Shown: one piece after another, positions 35,326 through 43,520 of the stretch | Layout: each line of letters opens with the position of its first letter | How positions within the stretch are numbered: the first letter of the stretch is position 1 | The notes under the pieces: model-generated | Told to the model about the DNA's origin: nothing | What the model saw: the letters and a program-made list of their open reading frames with translations, nothing else | The model's database searches: none | NCBI GenBank assembly: GCA_038525525.1 | Contig: JBCBHO010000002.1 | Span: 558,001 to 622,000, forward strand | Direction of reading: 5' to 3' | Length of the DNA stretch: 64,000 bases | Source: Shimia_B sp038525525 | Lineage (GTDB): Bacteria > Pseudomonadota > Alphaproteobacteria > Rhodobacterales > Rhodobacteraceae | Program-made: the position numbers and the translations under genes

Positions 35326-35973
35326 ATGATCCTGCCCTTGCCCCGTTTCCTCTGTGCCAGCGCCCTCTGTGCTGCGGTCCTCAGCATCTGTGCCGTGTCC
35401 GCCTCGGGCGAGGCCATCACCAAGCCCATGAACTGGACCCCGGGGAGCGGTCTCACGCCCGGCCCCATCGAGGGGACCTCGGTCGTCCTCGAAAAGGGTG
35501 CGTTCGGCGCGGCCATGGCGCTCAAATCCTCAGGGCTCACGCCCGGAGAGGTCGTGACGGTGTGGTGGGTGGTGATCCAGAACCCGTCCGTCTGCGCCGA
35601 AAGCCCCTGCACGCCGGTGGAGACGATGTCCGACGGCGCGGCAAGCGATGCCGTCGTGACGCTGGCAGCAGGCGGTGTCGTGGCCGAGGACGGGACGATC
35701 TCGCTGGCCAGCTATCTGCCGAAGGGCGAGGTCGAGGGCAATTTCTTCGAGACGACCTTCCACAGCCCCGAGATCGCAGAGTACCACCTGCCGGTGCACA
35801 ATCACGGGCCGCTCGACCCCGCCATCGCCGACGAGATGCTCACGAGCTTCCGCGCGGGATGCTCCGATGACAGTCTGCCGGAATACTACCCGCAATCCGC
35901 GATCTCCGATGGCGTGGCCGGTAGCTTCGACTGCAAGACCGTGCAGGTCGTCTTCTTCCCTTCGGATGAGTGA
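35326..35973 (+). CDS. Secreted Cys-containing protein, paralogue B
   Basis: 215 residues from the ATG at 35326, with AAGGAG eight bases upstream; the ATG at 35320 is too close to that site. Signal peptide ends ASG|EAITKPMNW. Aligns over its whole length with the protein at 33152-33784 (conserved TPGP, GLTPGEVVTVWW, QNPSVC, PCTPVE, AEYHLPVHNHGPLDP, SFRAGC, YPQSAISDG). Divergent from the ToxR-like TPR regulator, sharing a 120-bp promoter region. Function unknown. Confidence 0.75.
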   Translation: MILPLPRFLCASALCAAVLSICAVSASGEAITKPMNWTPGSGLTPGPIEGTSVVLEKGAFGAAMALKSSGLTPGEVVTVWWVVIQNPSVCAESPCTPVETMSDGAASDAVVTLAAGGVVAEDGTISLASYLPKGEVEGNFFETTFHSPEIAEYHLPVHNHGPLDPAIADEMLTSFRAGCSDDSLPEYYPQSAISDGVAGSFDCKTVQVVFFPSDE

Positions 35974-36019
35974 GGTCCCTGACGGCCTTCTCTGCCTTGC
36001 GCGCGCGCCATGCTCCTGA

Positions 36020-36124
36020 GCAACGCGAGCGGCCAAAGGCAGCGCGTTTGAGACGTTTGGCCCGGTTGATGCCGATCACGTAGTGCTCGAATTCCACGGG
36101 TATCCAACCGTCCGCAGAACGTGA
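36020..36124 (+). pseudogene. 3' tail of a lost gene upstream of the btpA remnant
   Basis: Open frame of 34 codons ending at TGA 36122-36124, with the readable end FETFGPVDADHVVLEFHGYP then TVRRT. A stop codon in the same frame at 36017 cuts it off. Its TGA overlaps the GTG of the BtpA-like fragment by GTGA, as in intact operons. Source family not recognised; only the 3' end survives. Confidence 0.45.
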
Positions 36125-36210
36125 TCGAAGCGATCTTCGGGCGCAAGCAGGCGCTGATCGGAATGGTACACTGCCCGCCTTTCCCCGGCGCGCCCGGCTC
36201 CCGAGGCGCG
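36121..36210 (+). pseudogene. BtpA/SgcQ-family gene remnant (5' end only)
   Basis: About 30 codons starting at GTG 36121 read VIEAIFGRKQALIGMVHCPP then FPGAPGSRGA. This is the conserved N-terminus of BtpA/SgcQ-family proteins (a full protein is about 270 residues). After 36210 the family similarity ends although the frame stays open to 36405, so most of the gene has been deleted. Remnant of an operon with the fragment before it; the following LysE gene may mark the replacement. Confidence 0.6.
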
Positions 36211-36404
36211 ACGCGGTCATCTCGGCAGGTCAACGCACCAGCGACCGCACCGCCTTCGCGGAGAAGACCTGACAAAGGCCCAGGCCGCAGGATGCTGCCC
36301 GACCTTTCAATTCGTCAGGGTGCAGCCAGCTTCCACTCTCCGGGCTTGCCAAGCGTTGCCGTCTGTGGACTGCTGCAACCCTTGGAACTTGTGGTGAAAA
36401 CATA

Positions 36405-37031
36405 ATGACAGATCCCGCCGTGCTACTGACCTACGCGTTGATTGTTCTTGGTTTTGTCTTCATTCCCGGCCCGGCGACCCTACTGACGGTTGCGCGGGCC
36501 ACAACGTCGGGAACGAAGGTCGGCATTGCGACGGGCGCGGGTATCACAGCGGGCGACTTCCTTCACACGATCATGGCGGTGGTCGGTATCTCGGCGATCA
36601 TCGCCGCATCAGCCACCCTGTTCACCGTCGTGAAATACCTCGGGGCGGCGTATCTTGTTTATCTCGGGTTGAAGGCGATCTTTGAGAGATCATCAATCGA
36701 TCTTGGCCAAGGTCGCGTTCCCATCTCGGCACCTCAAGCTTTCAGGCAGGCGATCCTTGCCGAAGTACTCAATCCCAAGACTGCGCTTTTCTTCCTCGCG
36801 TTTCTGCCGCAGTTCGTGGCCCCGGAAAGAGGTTTAGTCGTCGCGCAGCTCACCGTTCTGGGGATCGTTTTCGCGTTGATCGGCTTCTTCAGCACGGTCG
36901 TCTATTCCATCGCGGCGGGGGGCTTGGGCAACTTCCTGCGCCGCAATCCGATTGTTCTGAAATGGCAGGGCAAGGTCGTTGGAAGCATATACTGCGCACT
37001 TGGTGTTCGGCTCGCGTTGCAAGAGCGGTAG
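36405..37031 (+). CDS. LysE/RhtB-family amino-acid exporter
   Basis: 208 residues, six predicted transmembrane helices. Family start VLGFVFIPGPATLLTVARATTSG, then GAAYLVYLGLKAI and AEVLNPKTALFFLAFLPQF. Exports amino acids or related small molecules; substrate unknown. Base composition is visibly lower in GC than the neighbours (many TTG, CTT and ATC codons). It follows a decayed operon remnant, which suggests recent acquisition or relaxed selection. No ribosome site stronger than GGTGA upstream. Confidence 0.88.
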   Translation: MTDPAVLLTYALIVLGFVFIPGPATLLTVARATTSGTKVGIATGAGITAGDFLHTIMAVVGISAIIAASATLFTVVKYLGAAYLVYLGLKAIFERSSIDLGQGRVPISAPQAFRQAILAEVLNPKTALFFLAFLPQFVAPERGLVVAQLTVLGIVFALIGFFSTVVYSIAAGGLGNFLRRNPIVLKWQGKVVGSIYCALGVRLALQER

Positions 37032-37354
37032 GCCGAACGTCTGCGTCTGTCAGCACCGTCCGCCCCACGGGGTATAAGGCGTTATTGTCATCGAGCTCAC
37101 GCATCGCAGGTCCGATCTAGAGCCGCTACGGGGCGCTTGCGGCTGCGCCCTCGGCCTGCGCAATCCGCACGCCGCGCACAAGGCGCTGATATCACGATGG
37201 GAAACCGAAACGCTGGCGGTCCGTCATCGCGCGCCTCCATGGCCCGTCTGAATGGAGAAGCTGCATCGCCCCGCGCCCGGCACTCAAAATCAACGGGCCA
37301 TAAACCCTCGTCGCGCTATCTCCACCCCGTGGCCGGCACAACGGAGGCAGGGTT
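37032..37354. other. Intergenic region with no gene
   Basis: 323 bp between the LysE gene and the small membrane protein. Open frames here have no family features and no ribosome site. The last 14 bases hold the GGAGG of the next gene. Nothing else recognised. Confidence 0.5.
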
Positions 37355-37504
37355 ATGGATTTCCTCATCACGGTTTTGTCCATCGTCAACTTCATGCTCT
37401 TCATTGCTTGGATCGTCGTGGGCCAGGCCCAGCGCGACAGGCGCTATGCGGCGCGGGTCCGAGCGGAGCATGATCGAAAGACCATCATTCGGCGGCGCGA
37501 CTGA
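37355..37504 (+). CDS. Small single-pass membrane protein (49 residues)
   Basis: Starts ATG 37355 with GGAGG seven bases upstream and ends TGA 37502-37504. One hydrophobic helix (FLITVLSIVNFMLFIAWIVV, 3-22) followed by a strongly basic cytoplasmic tail (QAQRDRRYAARVRAEHDRKT then IIRRRD). The good ribosome site and membrane-plus-basic-tail pattern support a real gene below usual length cut-offs. Function unknown. It converges with the exonuclease gene at 37513. Confidence 0.6.
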   Translation: MDFLITVLSIVNFMLFIAWIVVGQAQRDRRYAARVRAEHDRKTIIRRRD

Positions 37505-37512
37505 AGGCGACG

Positions 37513-38934
37513 TCAGCCGGTCACGGTCTCGGCGCTGTTGTAAAAGCGCCGCGCCTGTCGGTCGATCTCGGGCTGCAGGCGGGCGAAGTCAGAGAGCCCC
37601 CGCGCATCGATGATCTGAAGCAGTTTGACGAACGCGTGCGCCGTGGCCTTCGCATCCCCCAGCGCACTGTGCCGGTCCTGAGGCGGAATGGTGATCGCGA
37701 GCCGGTCGCAGAGGCCATCGAGAGAATGATCCTCCGTCGTGCCGAACGCCACGGCCGAGAGGAGCACGGTATCGAGCACGGGATGGTCCCAGCACGCCCC
37801 GATCTCCGCTTCGTGCCGCTTCAGAAGGCCAAGATCGAAAGGCGCATTGTGGGCCACGAAGACGGCGTCCCGGGCGAAATGATGCAGCCTACGCCCGGCC
37901 TCCCAAATCTTCGGCGCGCCTTCGACGTCCCTGTCCGAGATCTTGTGAATGCGCGTGGAGGCGGGCGGGATCGGGCGCCCCGGATCGACATAGGTGGCGA
38001 ATTCCTCGCCCGGAACGATCTCTCCACCCACGATGCGCACCGCGGCCATCTGAATGATGGCATCGTCCTTCACGGAAAGCCCCGTCGTCTCCAGATCGAC
38101 GACGACGAAACAGAGATCGCGAAGGTGGCGGTCCTGCATGGCGAGTGGCGCCGCCGTCGTATTCATGAGATCGAAGTCGAAGACGAGGGGCCGTGCCTCG
38201 ATGGCGGCCGTGGGCTCCGGCGGGGTATCGATGAAGATCAGGTGCCCGTCGGCGCCGAGCGCCTTGAGCCGCGCCTTTAGGGACGTGGTCTCCGCCTTCA
38301 GCTCGAGAGGGACTTCTGAAACCTCGTCGGACAGTGCGGCGATCGCCTCATCGAGGCTCTCCGGATCGAAATAATCGTGGATCGGCGCCTTGAGCCTTGG
38401 GGTGCCGATCGCGGACAAAACCTCCGCAGCCTGGCCGTCGTAGAGGACGATCTCCCGCGCGGGATTTAGGAGGATCGTCGCGATGGGGATTTCGGTGAGA
38501 AGAGCCGTGAGCCGTTCGCTCTCGGAGGTGAGTTTCTCCGTCTCGCGGGCCACGCGCCGCGCGGTGTCTTCGAGAGAGCTCTGAGCATTCTCAGAAAGCG
38601 CCCCTGCCGCCGGAGCGAGATCGCCGAGATAGGGCGCGTCACCGGCGCCGATTTCCGCGCTTTCGCCCGATAACGCGCGGAGGCGGAGCTTGGCGGAAAG
38701 CTTGTTGATGGGCTTGGCGACGTTCTCGTCGAAGAGCAGCCAGATACCGACGATGAGCCCGGTATTCAGGAATGCGAAAAGCAGAAAGGCGGTGACGAAA
38801 GGATCGGAGGCAGCCTCCGGCCCCGCGCGCGACCAGCCGAAGGCGAGCGCACCCGCCGCAAGGGCTGCCGCACCCCCGGCGAGGAGCGCGAATAAGAGGA
38901 AGACCCTTATTCGGAGGCCGAGACGCTCGGCCAT
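37513..38934 (-). CDS. Membrane-anchored DnaQ-like 3'-5' exonuclease with PAS-like sensor region
   Basis: 473 residues. Two transmembrane helices (10-33, 48-68), a HAMP-like/coiled-coil stretch (69-145), a PAS-like segment (about 146-240), then a DEDDh exonuclease domain (about 274-440). All catalytic residues are present: Asp280 and Glu282 (DLETTG), Asp367 (HNAPFD), His422 and Asp427 (RHSALGDAKA). Last gene of the acetate operon. Such exonucleases recur next to DUF294 proteins and actP in proteobacteria, but their substrate is unknown. The membrane-plus-sensor architecture argues for signalling, perhaps nucleotide turnover, rather than replication. Confidence 0.85.
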   Translation of the reverse strand: MAERLGLRIRVFLLFALLAGGAAALAAGALAFGWSRAGPEAASDPFVTAFLLFAFLNTGLIVGIWLLFDENVAKPINKLSAKLRLRALSGESAEIGAGDAPYLGDLAPAAGALSENAQSSLEDTARRVARETEKLTSESERLTALLTEIPIATILLNPAREIVLYDGQAAEVLSAIGTPRLKAPIHDYFDPESLDEAIAALSDEVSEVPLELKAETTSLKARLKALGADGHLIFIDTPPEPTAAIEARPLVFDFDLMNTTAAPLAMQDRHLRDLCFVVVDLETTGLSVKDDAIIQMAAVRIVGGEIVPGEEFATYVDPGRPIPPASTRIHKISDRDVEGAPKIWEAGRRLHHFARDAVFVAHNAPFDLGLLKRHEAEIGACWDHPVLDTVLLSAVAFGTTEDHSLDGLCDRLAITIPPQDRHSALGDAKATAHAFVKLLQIIDARGLSDFARLQPEIDRQARRFYNSAETVTG

Positions 38935-38935
38935 G

Positions 38936-39454
38936 TCATGCCTCGCAAGCCAAATTCAGGATCGGATCGCCTGCGGGCAGGTCCTGCCAGGTGGCATCGG
39001 TGATCTCGCCTGTATCCGAGAATGTCGCCCCATCGATGAGAAGGGCCGAGCGCCCCGCTGCGCAGTCGAAAAGCATCGGCGCTTGGTTCACGGGCGACCA
39101 GCGCCCGAAGAAGTAGAGATCGGCGAGCGCCTGATCGGGCAGGTTCTCATTGGTGCGCCGCGTGCCCACGTCGACGGCCACGAAACGCTTCGTGTAGGGC
39201 CAGATCTGCGTCCATGGACGGATCCAGCTCTGCTCCTCAACCGTCTGTGCGACGCTCACGCCCTCGGGAAGCTGCGCCGCGGTGCGCTCGTACCACGTGT
39301 ATTCGTTCGAGATCGTCATCCCGAGCATCCCTGCCCCGGCGGCGACGGGCATGATCCAGCGCGGCAGGCGCTTGCCCGTCAGGATGTTGAGGACCATGGC
39401 AATCCCGGCGCAGGCGATGCCTGCAAAGATCGTGGCGATGAGTTCGATGAACAT
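38936..39454 (-). CDS. Membrane-associated protein in acetate operon, unknown function
   Basis: 172 residues. Hydrophobic N-terminus (two helices, about 5-25 and 34-48), then a soluble part with one cysteine pair (FDCAAG and NLACEA). No family recognised with confidence. It lies 1 bp before the exonuclease and 3 bp after the DUF294 protein, so it is co-transcribed with both. Contains SWIRPWTQIWPYTKRFVAVD and NLPDQALADLYFFGRWSPVN as landmarks. Confidence 0.75.
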   Translation of the reverse strand: MFIELIATIFAGIACAGIAMVLNILTGKRLPRWIMPVAAGAGMLGMTISNEYTWYERTAAQLPEGVSVAQTVEEQSWIRPWTQIWPYTKRFVAVDVGTRRTNENLPDQALADLYFFGRWSPVNQAPMLFDCAAGRSALLIDGATFSDTGEITDATWQDLPAGDPILNLACEA

Positions 39455-39457
39455 GGC

Positions 39458-41278
39458 TTATCCTAGCGTCCCTTTGCCCGAGCCTGCCGCGTTCTGCATG
39501 GTTTTGACAACGACGAAGGCGTCACGCAGGTGGCTGCGTTCGAAGTCCGACAGCGCGGATGGATCGAGATAGTTCGTGGGCTTTCCGCCCGCTTTCACCT
39601 GCGCCGCCTGATGTTCGAGGCGGGTGGTGGCGATATGGTCATAAGCGTCGAGGAGGTCCGCCCCGCCGGATTTCGAAACCGTCCCCGCCGCGATGGCCGC
39701 GTCGAGCCGCGCGCGTGTATTCGCCGCCGTCAGTTGCCCCTGAAGCGCATAGATGCGGCCGAGATCCACGACGGGGACAACCCCGCTGTGCTTGAGATCG
39801 AGCGCATTGCGGTGCTCGCCCGAACGGATGGTGGCCAGCCCGCGCAGGAGCCCCAGCGGCGGCTGGTGCTTGAGCGAGTTGGCGACCATGTGGGCGGTGA
39901 AGATTGAGTTTTTCGAAGCGGCCTCCAGCGTCGCCTTACGGAGCCCGTCGAAAAGGCTCTCCTCTCCGCCGATGGGGCGCAGATCGAACATGACGGAGGC
40001 GAGCATCTGCGCCTCCGGGTTGGGCTTGGCGATCCAGCCCATGAAATACTCCCGCCACACGCGCAAAGGCTGGCACCAGCGCGGGTTCGTGGCCATCATG
40101 TCGCCCGGGCAGAAGAAATACCCGCAGCGGTCGAGCCCTTTCGAGACGAATTCGGCGAGGCGCTTGAAATAGTCCATGTTCTCGGGCTGCACGTCGTCGC
40201 TCAGGATCAGGCAATTGTCCTGGTCCGAGATGCCCGTCTGCTCCTGCCGACCTTGGGAGCCGCAGGCGAGCCAGAGATAGGCGCAGGGCGGTGGGCCGAG
40301 CGTCTCTTCCGCCAGCGCCAGAAGGCGCCGCGTGGCGGTATCGGCGATGTCGGTGATGAGGCGGGTGACGACCTCGTGCCGGTTGCCCGCTTCCACGAGT
40401 TGCACGAGAAGCTGCGAGATCTCGGCAGTGGCCAGCGCCATTTCGCCCGCATCCGAGGCTTTCGCGATGCGGCCCACCAGATCGGCGGAGGAGAGCGCCT
40501 GCGCGCGCGTCAGATCCGTCTGCGTGACGATGCCGAGGAGCTTCCCGCCGTCCACGATCGGGATATGCCCGATGCGCTTTTCTACCATGAGGTGCAGCAC
40601 GTCGGTCACGAGCGCGTTCGGCCCGAGCGCGAGAGGGTTTTCCGTCATGATCGAGGACACCGGCGCCTCCGGGCTCTGCCCGGCCACGACGACGCGGCTG
40701 TTGAGATCGCGTAGCGTCATGATCCCCGAAAAGCCCGCCGCATCCTGCACGCAAATCGCGGAGATCCGGCGCTCATGCATGAGCTGCGCGGCCTCCCGGA
40801 TGGGCGTCTCAGGCGTGCAAGCTATGACCTCCCGCGTCATGAGCCGCTCCACGGGCATCGTGCCCAGATCAGTGGCCTCTGCGCGCTTTGGGCGGCGGCG
40901 GTTGAAGAACTTGCGGACCTGCCCGTGGTCCTCAATGAGCGCGAAGAAGGCCGCGGAGGGGACCATGATCGTCCGCGCGGGCCGCGTGGCCGTCGCGGTG
41001 CGGGTGGCGGCATCGCCGCGCAGAAGCGCGCGCTCGCCAAAGGAATTCCGGGGGCCGAGGAGCGACAGCTGGATATCCGCCTCGTCGGTGACCTCGACTT
41101 CGCCCTCGGCGATGACAAAGAGCCCGGGCACATCGTCGCCCAGGGAGAAGACCGCCTCCCCCGCCGCGAAATCGCGCGCCTCGCAGATCTCGGAGAGCGA
41201 TTTCAGCGCCGCCTCGGGCAAGCTGTCATAGGGATGCACGGAGGCGAGGAAATGGGTGAGGTCGGCGGATAGCGCCAT
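39458..41278 (-). CDS. cNMP-binding/CBS/DUF294 nucleotidyltransferase-like protein
   Basis: 606 residues. Cyclic-nucleotide-binding fold at 1-125 (PGLFVIAEGEVEVTDE, NSFGERALLRGDAA), two CBS domains at about 143-262 (MTREVIACTPETPIREAAQL, MTENPLALGPNALVTDVLHL), then a GlnD-like DUF294 nucleotidyltransferase domain with GSQGRQEQTGISDQD (340-354; Asp352, Asp354 for metal) and a DUF294 C-terminal domain. Likely senses adenylates or cyclic nucleotides and controls acetate uptake, as its neighbour is actP. The modified target is unknown. Confidence 0.9.
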   Translation of the reverse strand: MALSADLTHFLASVHPYDSLPEAALKSLSEICEARDFAAGEAVFSLGDDVPGLFVIAEGEVEVTDEADIQLSLLGPRNSFGERALLRGDAATRTATATRPARTIMVPSAAFFALIEDHGQVRKFFNRRRPKRAEATDLGTMPVERLMTREVIACTPETPIREAAQLMHERRISAICVQDAAGFSGIMTLRDLNSRVVVAGQSPEAPVSSIMTENPLALGPNALVTDVLHLMVEKRIGHIPIVDGGKLLGIVTQTDLTRAQALSSADLVGRIAKASDAGEMALATAEISQLLVQLVEAGNRHEVVTRLITDIADTATRRLLALAEETLGPPPCAYLWLACGSQGRQEQTGISDQDNCLILSDDVQPENMDYFKRLAEFVSKGLDRCGYFFCPGDMMATNPRWCQPLRVWREYFMGWIAKPNPEAQMLASVMFDLRPIGGEESLFDGLRKATLEAASKNSIFTAHMVANSLKHQPPLGLLRGLATIRSGEHRNALDLKHSGVVPVVDLGRIYALQGQLTAANTRARLDAAIAAGTVSKSGGADLLDAYDHIATTRLEHQAAQVKAGGKPTNYLDPSALSDFERSHLRDAFVVVKTMQNAAGSGKGTLG

Positions 41279-41367
41279 GGCGCGGGCCCCTTGAATTGAA
41301 ACGTCCTGCCCGAGGGAAACCCGGGCAGGACAGTGTCGATATGCAGCCTCAGGGCCGCATCGGCCGA

Positions 41368-43152
41368 TTAGTGGCCGTCCACGGCCGCGCCGGCACCGCG
41401 CGGGATACGCACGCTCTCGACGAGATCCTTGATCTCCTGCGGGGTCTCCTTGGTCATGCCGGCGACGATGTAGGCCACCGAGAAGTTGACCAGCGCGCCG
41501 ATGGCACCGAAGGAGGTGGACTTGACCGGCCCGAGAAGCGGATCGGCATCCGTGAACATGTTGGTGTCCGGGATGAAGAACCAGCCCTTGTGCAGGAAGA
41601 TGTAGACGAGCGTCACCGTGAGGCCCGCGAGCATGCCCGCAACCGCCCCGGTATTGTTGATGCGGGTCGAGAAGATCCCCATCATCAGCGCCGGAAAGAT
41701 GGACGCCGCCGCGAGGCCGAAGGCAAGTGCCACGGTCTGCGCTGCGAAGCCCGGCGGGTTGAGGCCCAGAAGGACCGCCACCACGATCGCCGCAGCCATC
41801 GAGATGCGTGCCGCCAGAAGCTCGTTCTTCTCGGACATGTTCGGCGTCAACTGACCCTTGAGAAGGTCATGGGACACCGCCGAGGAGATGGCGAGCAGGA
41901 GGCCAGCCGCAGTGGAGAGAGCTGCCGCAAGGCCGCCCGCTGCCACGAGGCCGATCACCCAGCCCGGCAGGTTGGCGATCTCCGGGTTGGCCAGCACGAG
42001 GATGTCACGGTTGAAGTTGGTGAGCTCGTTGCCCGCCCAACCGTTCGCCTCGGCCCGCGCCTGAAGATCGGCATTGCCGTCGTTGTAGTACTGGATGAGG
42101 CCGTCGCCGTTCTTGTCTTCCCAGTCGAGAAGCCCGGTCTTCTGCCACGTGGCCATCCACGCGTATTCCGGATCGGTCTCGATCTGCTCGACGCTCACCG
42201 CCGCGGCATCCGTGCCATTGGGCCACATCAGCTCGGAGATGTTGAGGCGTGCCATCGCACCCACGGCAGGCGCCGTCAGGTAGAGGAGCGCGATGAAGAC
42301 GAGCGTCCAGCCCGCAGACCAGCGCGCGTCGGACACCTTGGGCACCGTGAAGAAGCGCATGATCACGTGGGGCAGACCCGCCGTGCCGATCATGAGCGAC
42401 AGCGTGAAGAGCACCATGTTGATCGTGGAGCCATGCGCGGCTGTGTACTCGCGGAAGCCCAAATCGGTGACGATCTGGTCGAGCGTGGCCAGAAGCGGCT
42501 CCCCGCCTTCGGTCGTGCCGAAGAGGCCGAGCGCCGGGATCGGGTTGCCCGTGAGCTGTAGCGAGATGAAGACGGCCGGGATCGTGTAGGCCGTGATCAG
42601 GACGCAGTACTGCGCGACCTGCGTGTAGGTCACGCCCTTCATGCCGCCGAAAACAGCGTAGGCGAAAACCACCACCGCCCCGATCATCAGGCCCCAGAAG
42701 GCGTCGATCTCGAGGAAGCGGCCGAAGGCGATGCCCACGCCCTGCATCTGGCCGATCACGTAGGTGATGGAAGCCACCAGAAGGCAGATCACCGCCACCA
42801 TGCGCGCGGTCTTGGAATAGAACCGGTCGCCGATGAACTCGGACACGGTGAACTTGCCGAACTTGCGCAGGTAGGGCGCGAGCAGGAGCGCCAGCAGCAC
42901 GTAGCCGCCCGTCCAGCCCATGAGGAAGGACGAGTTATCATAGCCCGTGAAGGCGATGAGGCCCGCCATGGAGATGAAAGACGCCGCGGACATCCAGTCC
43001 GCTGCGGTCGCCATGCCGTTGGTGACGGGGTGAACGCCCCGGCCCGCAGCATAGAATTCCGACGTCGAGCCCGCGCGGGCCCAGACGGCGATCCCGATGT
43101 AGAGCCCGAACGACGCGCCCACAAAGAGAAGGTTGAGTGTAAACTGATCCAT
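41368..43152 (-). CDS. actP: Cation/acetate symporter (SSS family, ActP-like)
   Basis: 594 residues with about 13-14 transmembrane helices. Sodium:solute symporter signature (AAGRGVHPVTNGMATAADWM, FMISKFTVSEFIGDRF-type region SKFTVSEFIGDR near 100-130). It contains the extra ~100-residue segment (about 310-390: NGTDAAAVSVEQIETDPEYA) typical of the VC_2705-type acetate symporters paired with DUF4212 proteins. Located with DUF4212 immediately upstream and acs at the operon head, which supports acetate or small monocarboxylate uptake. Confidence 0.9.
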   Translation of the reverse strand: MDQFTLNLLFVGASFGLYIGIAVWARAGSTSEFYAAGRGVHPVTNGMATAADWMSAASFISMAGLIAFTGYDNSSFLMGWTGGYVLLALLLAPYLRKFGKFTVSEFIGDRFYSKTARMVAVICLLVASITYVIGQMQGVGIAFGRFLEIDAFWGLMIGAVVVFAYAVFGGMKGVTYTQVAQYCVLITAYTIPAVFISLQLTGNPIPALGLFGTTEGGEPLLATLDQIVTDLGFREYTAAHGSTINMVLFTLSLMIGTAGLPHVIMRFFTVPKVSDARWSAGWTLVFIALLYLTAPAVGAMARLNISELMWPNGTDAAAVSVEQIETDPEYAWMATWQKTGLLDWEDKNGDGLIQYYNDGNADLQARAEANGWAGNELTNFNRDILVLANPEIANLPGWVIGLVAAGGLAAALSTAAGLLLAISSAVSHDLLKGQLTPNMSEKNELLAARISMAAAIVVAVLLGLNPPGFAAQTVALAFGLAAASIFPALMMGIFSTRINNTGAVAGMLAGLTVTLVYIFLHKGWFFIPDTNMFTDADPLLGPVKSTSFGAIGALVNFSVAYIVAGMTKETPQEIKDLVESVRIPRGAGAAVDGH

Positions 43153-43157
43153 GGCGA

Positions 43158-43442
43158 TTACTCCTCGTCCACGCCGTGTTCACGGTCGAGCCGGTTCATC
43201 CGCCAGGCATAGAAGAAGATCAGCGCCAGGAAGACGAGGATCGAGCCTTGCTGGGCGAACCAGAAGCCGAGATCCGTGCCCCCCACGGGGATGCCCGCCA
43301 GAAGCGGGCGCAGCACGATGCCGAACCCGAACGAAACAAGTGCCCAGATCACCAGGCACACTGTGATGATGCGCAGGTTCGTGGCCCAGTATCCCCGGGC
43401 CTCCTGTCCCACATCAGTTGTTGATGTTGACTGTTCCGCCAT
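43158..43442 (-). CDS. DUF4212 small membrane subunit of the acetate symporter
   Basis: 94 residues with two transmembrane helices (about 26-49, 59-80). Family landmarks YWATNLRIITVCLVIWALVS and FWFAQQGSILVFLALIFFYA then WRMNRLD. Always found next to VC_2705-type symporters; stop lies 5 bp before actP. Start ATG follows AGGAGG. Confidence 0.93.
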   Translation of the reverse strand: MAEQSTSTTDVGQEARGYWATNLRIITVCLVIWALVSFGFGIVLRPLLAGIPVGGTDLGFWFAQQGSILVFLALIFFYAWRMNRLDREHGVDEE

Positions 43443-43495
43443 GGGGCGATCCTCCTAAGTTGTCTTGTCGGGCGCGCGGGGGCGCCATTCGGGGT

Positions 43496-43520
43496 GTCGC
43501 GGCCCGGATCAGGCCGCGAC
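43496..43520 (-). promoter_or_regulatory. Perfect hairpin spanning the adk stop codon
   Basis: GTCGCGGCC (43496-43504), 7-base loop, GGCCGCGAC (43512-43520): nine perfect GC-rich pairs. The adk TGA (43509-43511) lies in the loop. There is no T-tract after it, so it is more likely an mRNA processing or stability element separating acs-adk from DUF4212-actP than a full terminator. Confidence 0.45.

Noticed and set aside
36121..36405. 94-codon frame as an intact small gene
   Set aside because: Only its first ~30 codons resemble BtpA family; the rest is non-coding in character, so it is called a remnant.
37137..37613. 158-codon plus-strand frame
   Set aside because: Overlaps the better-supported small membrane gene and the end of the exonuclease gene; Ser/Arg-rich shadow composition.
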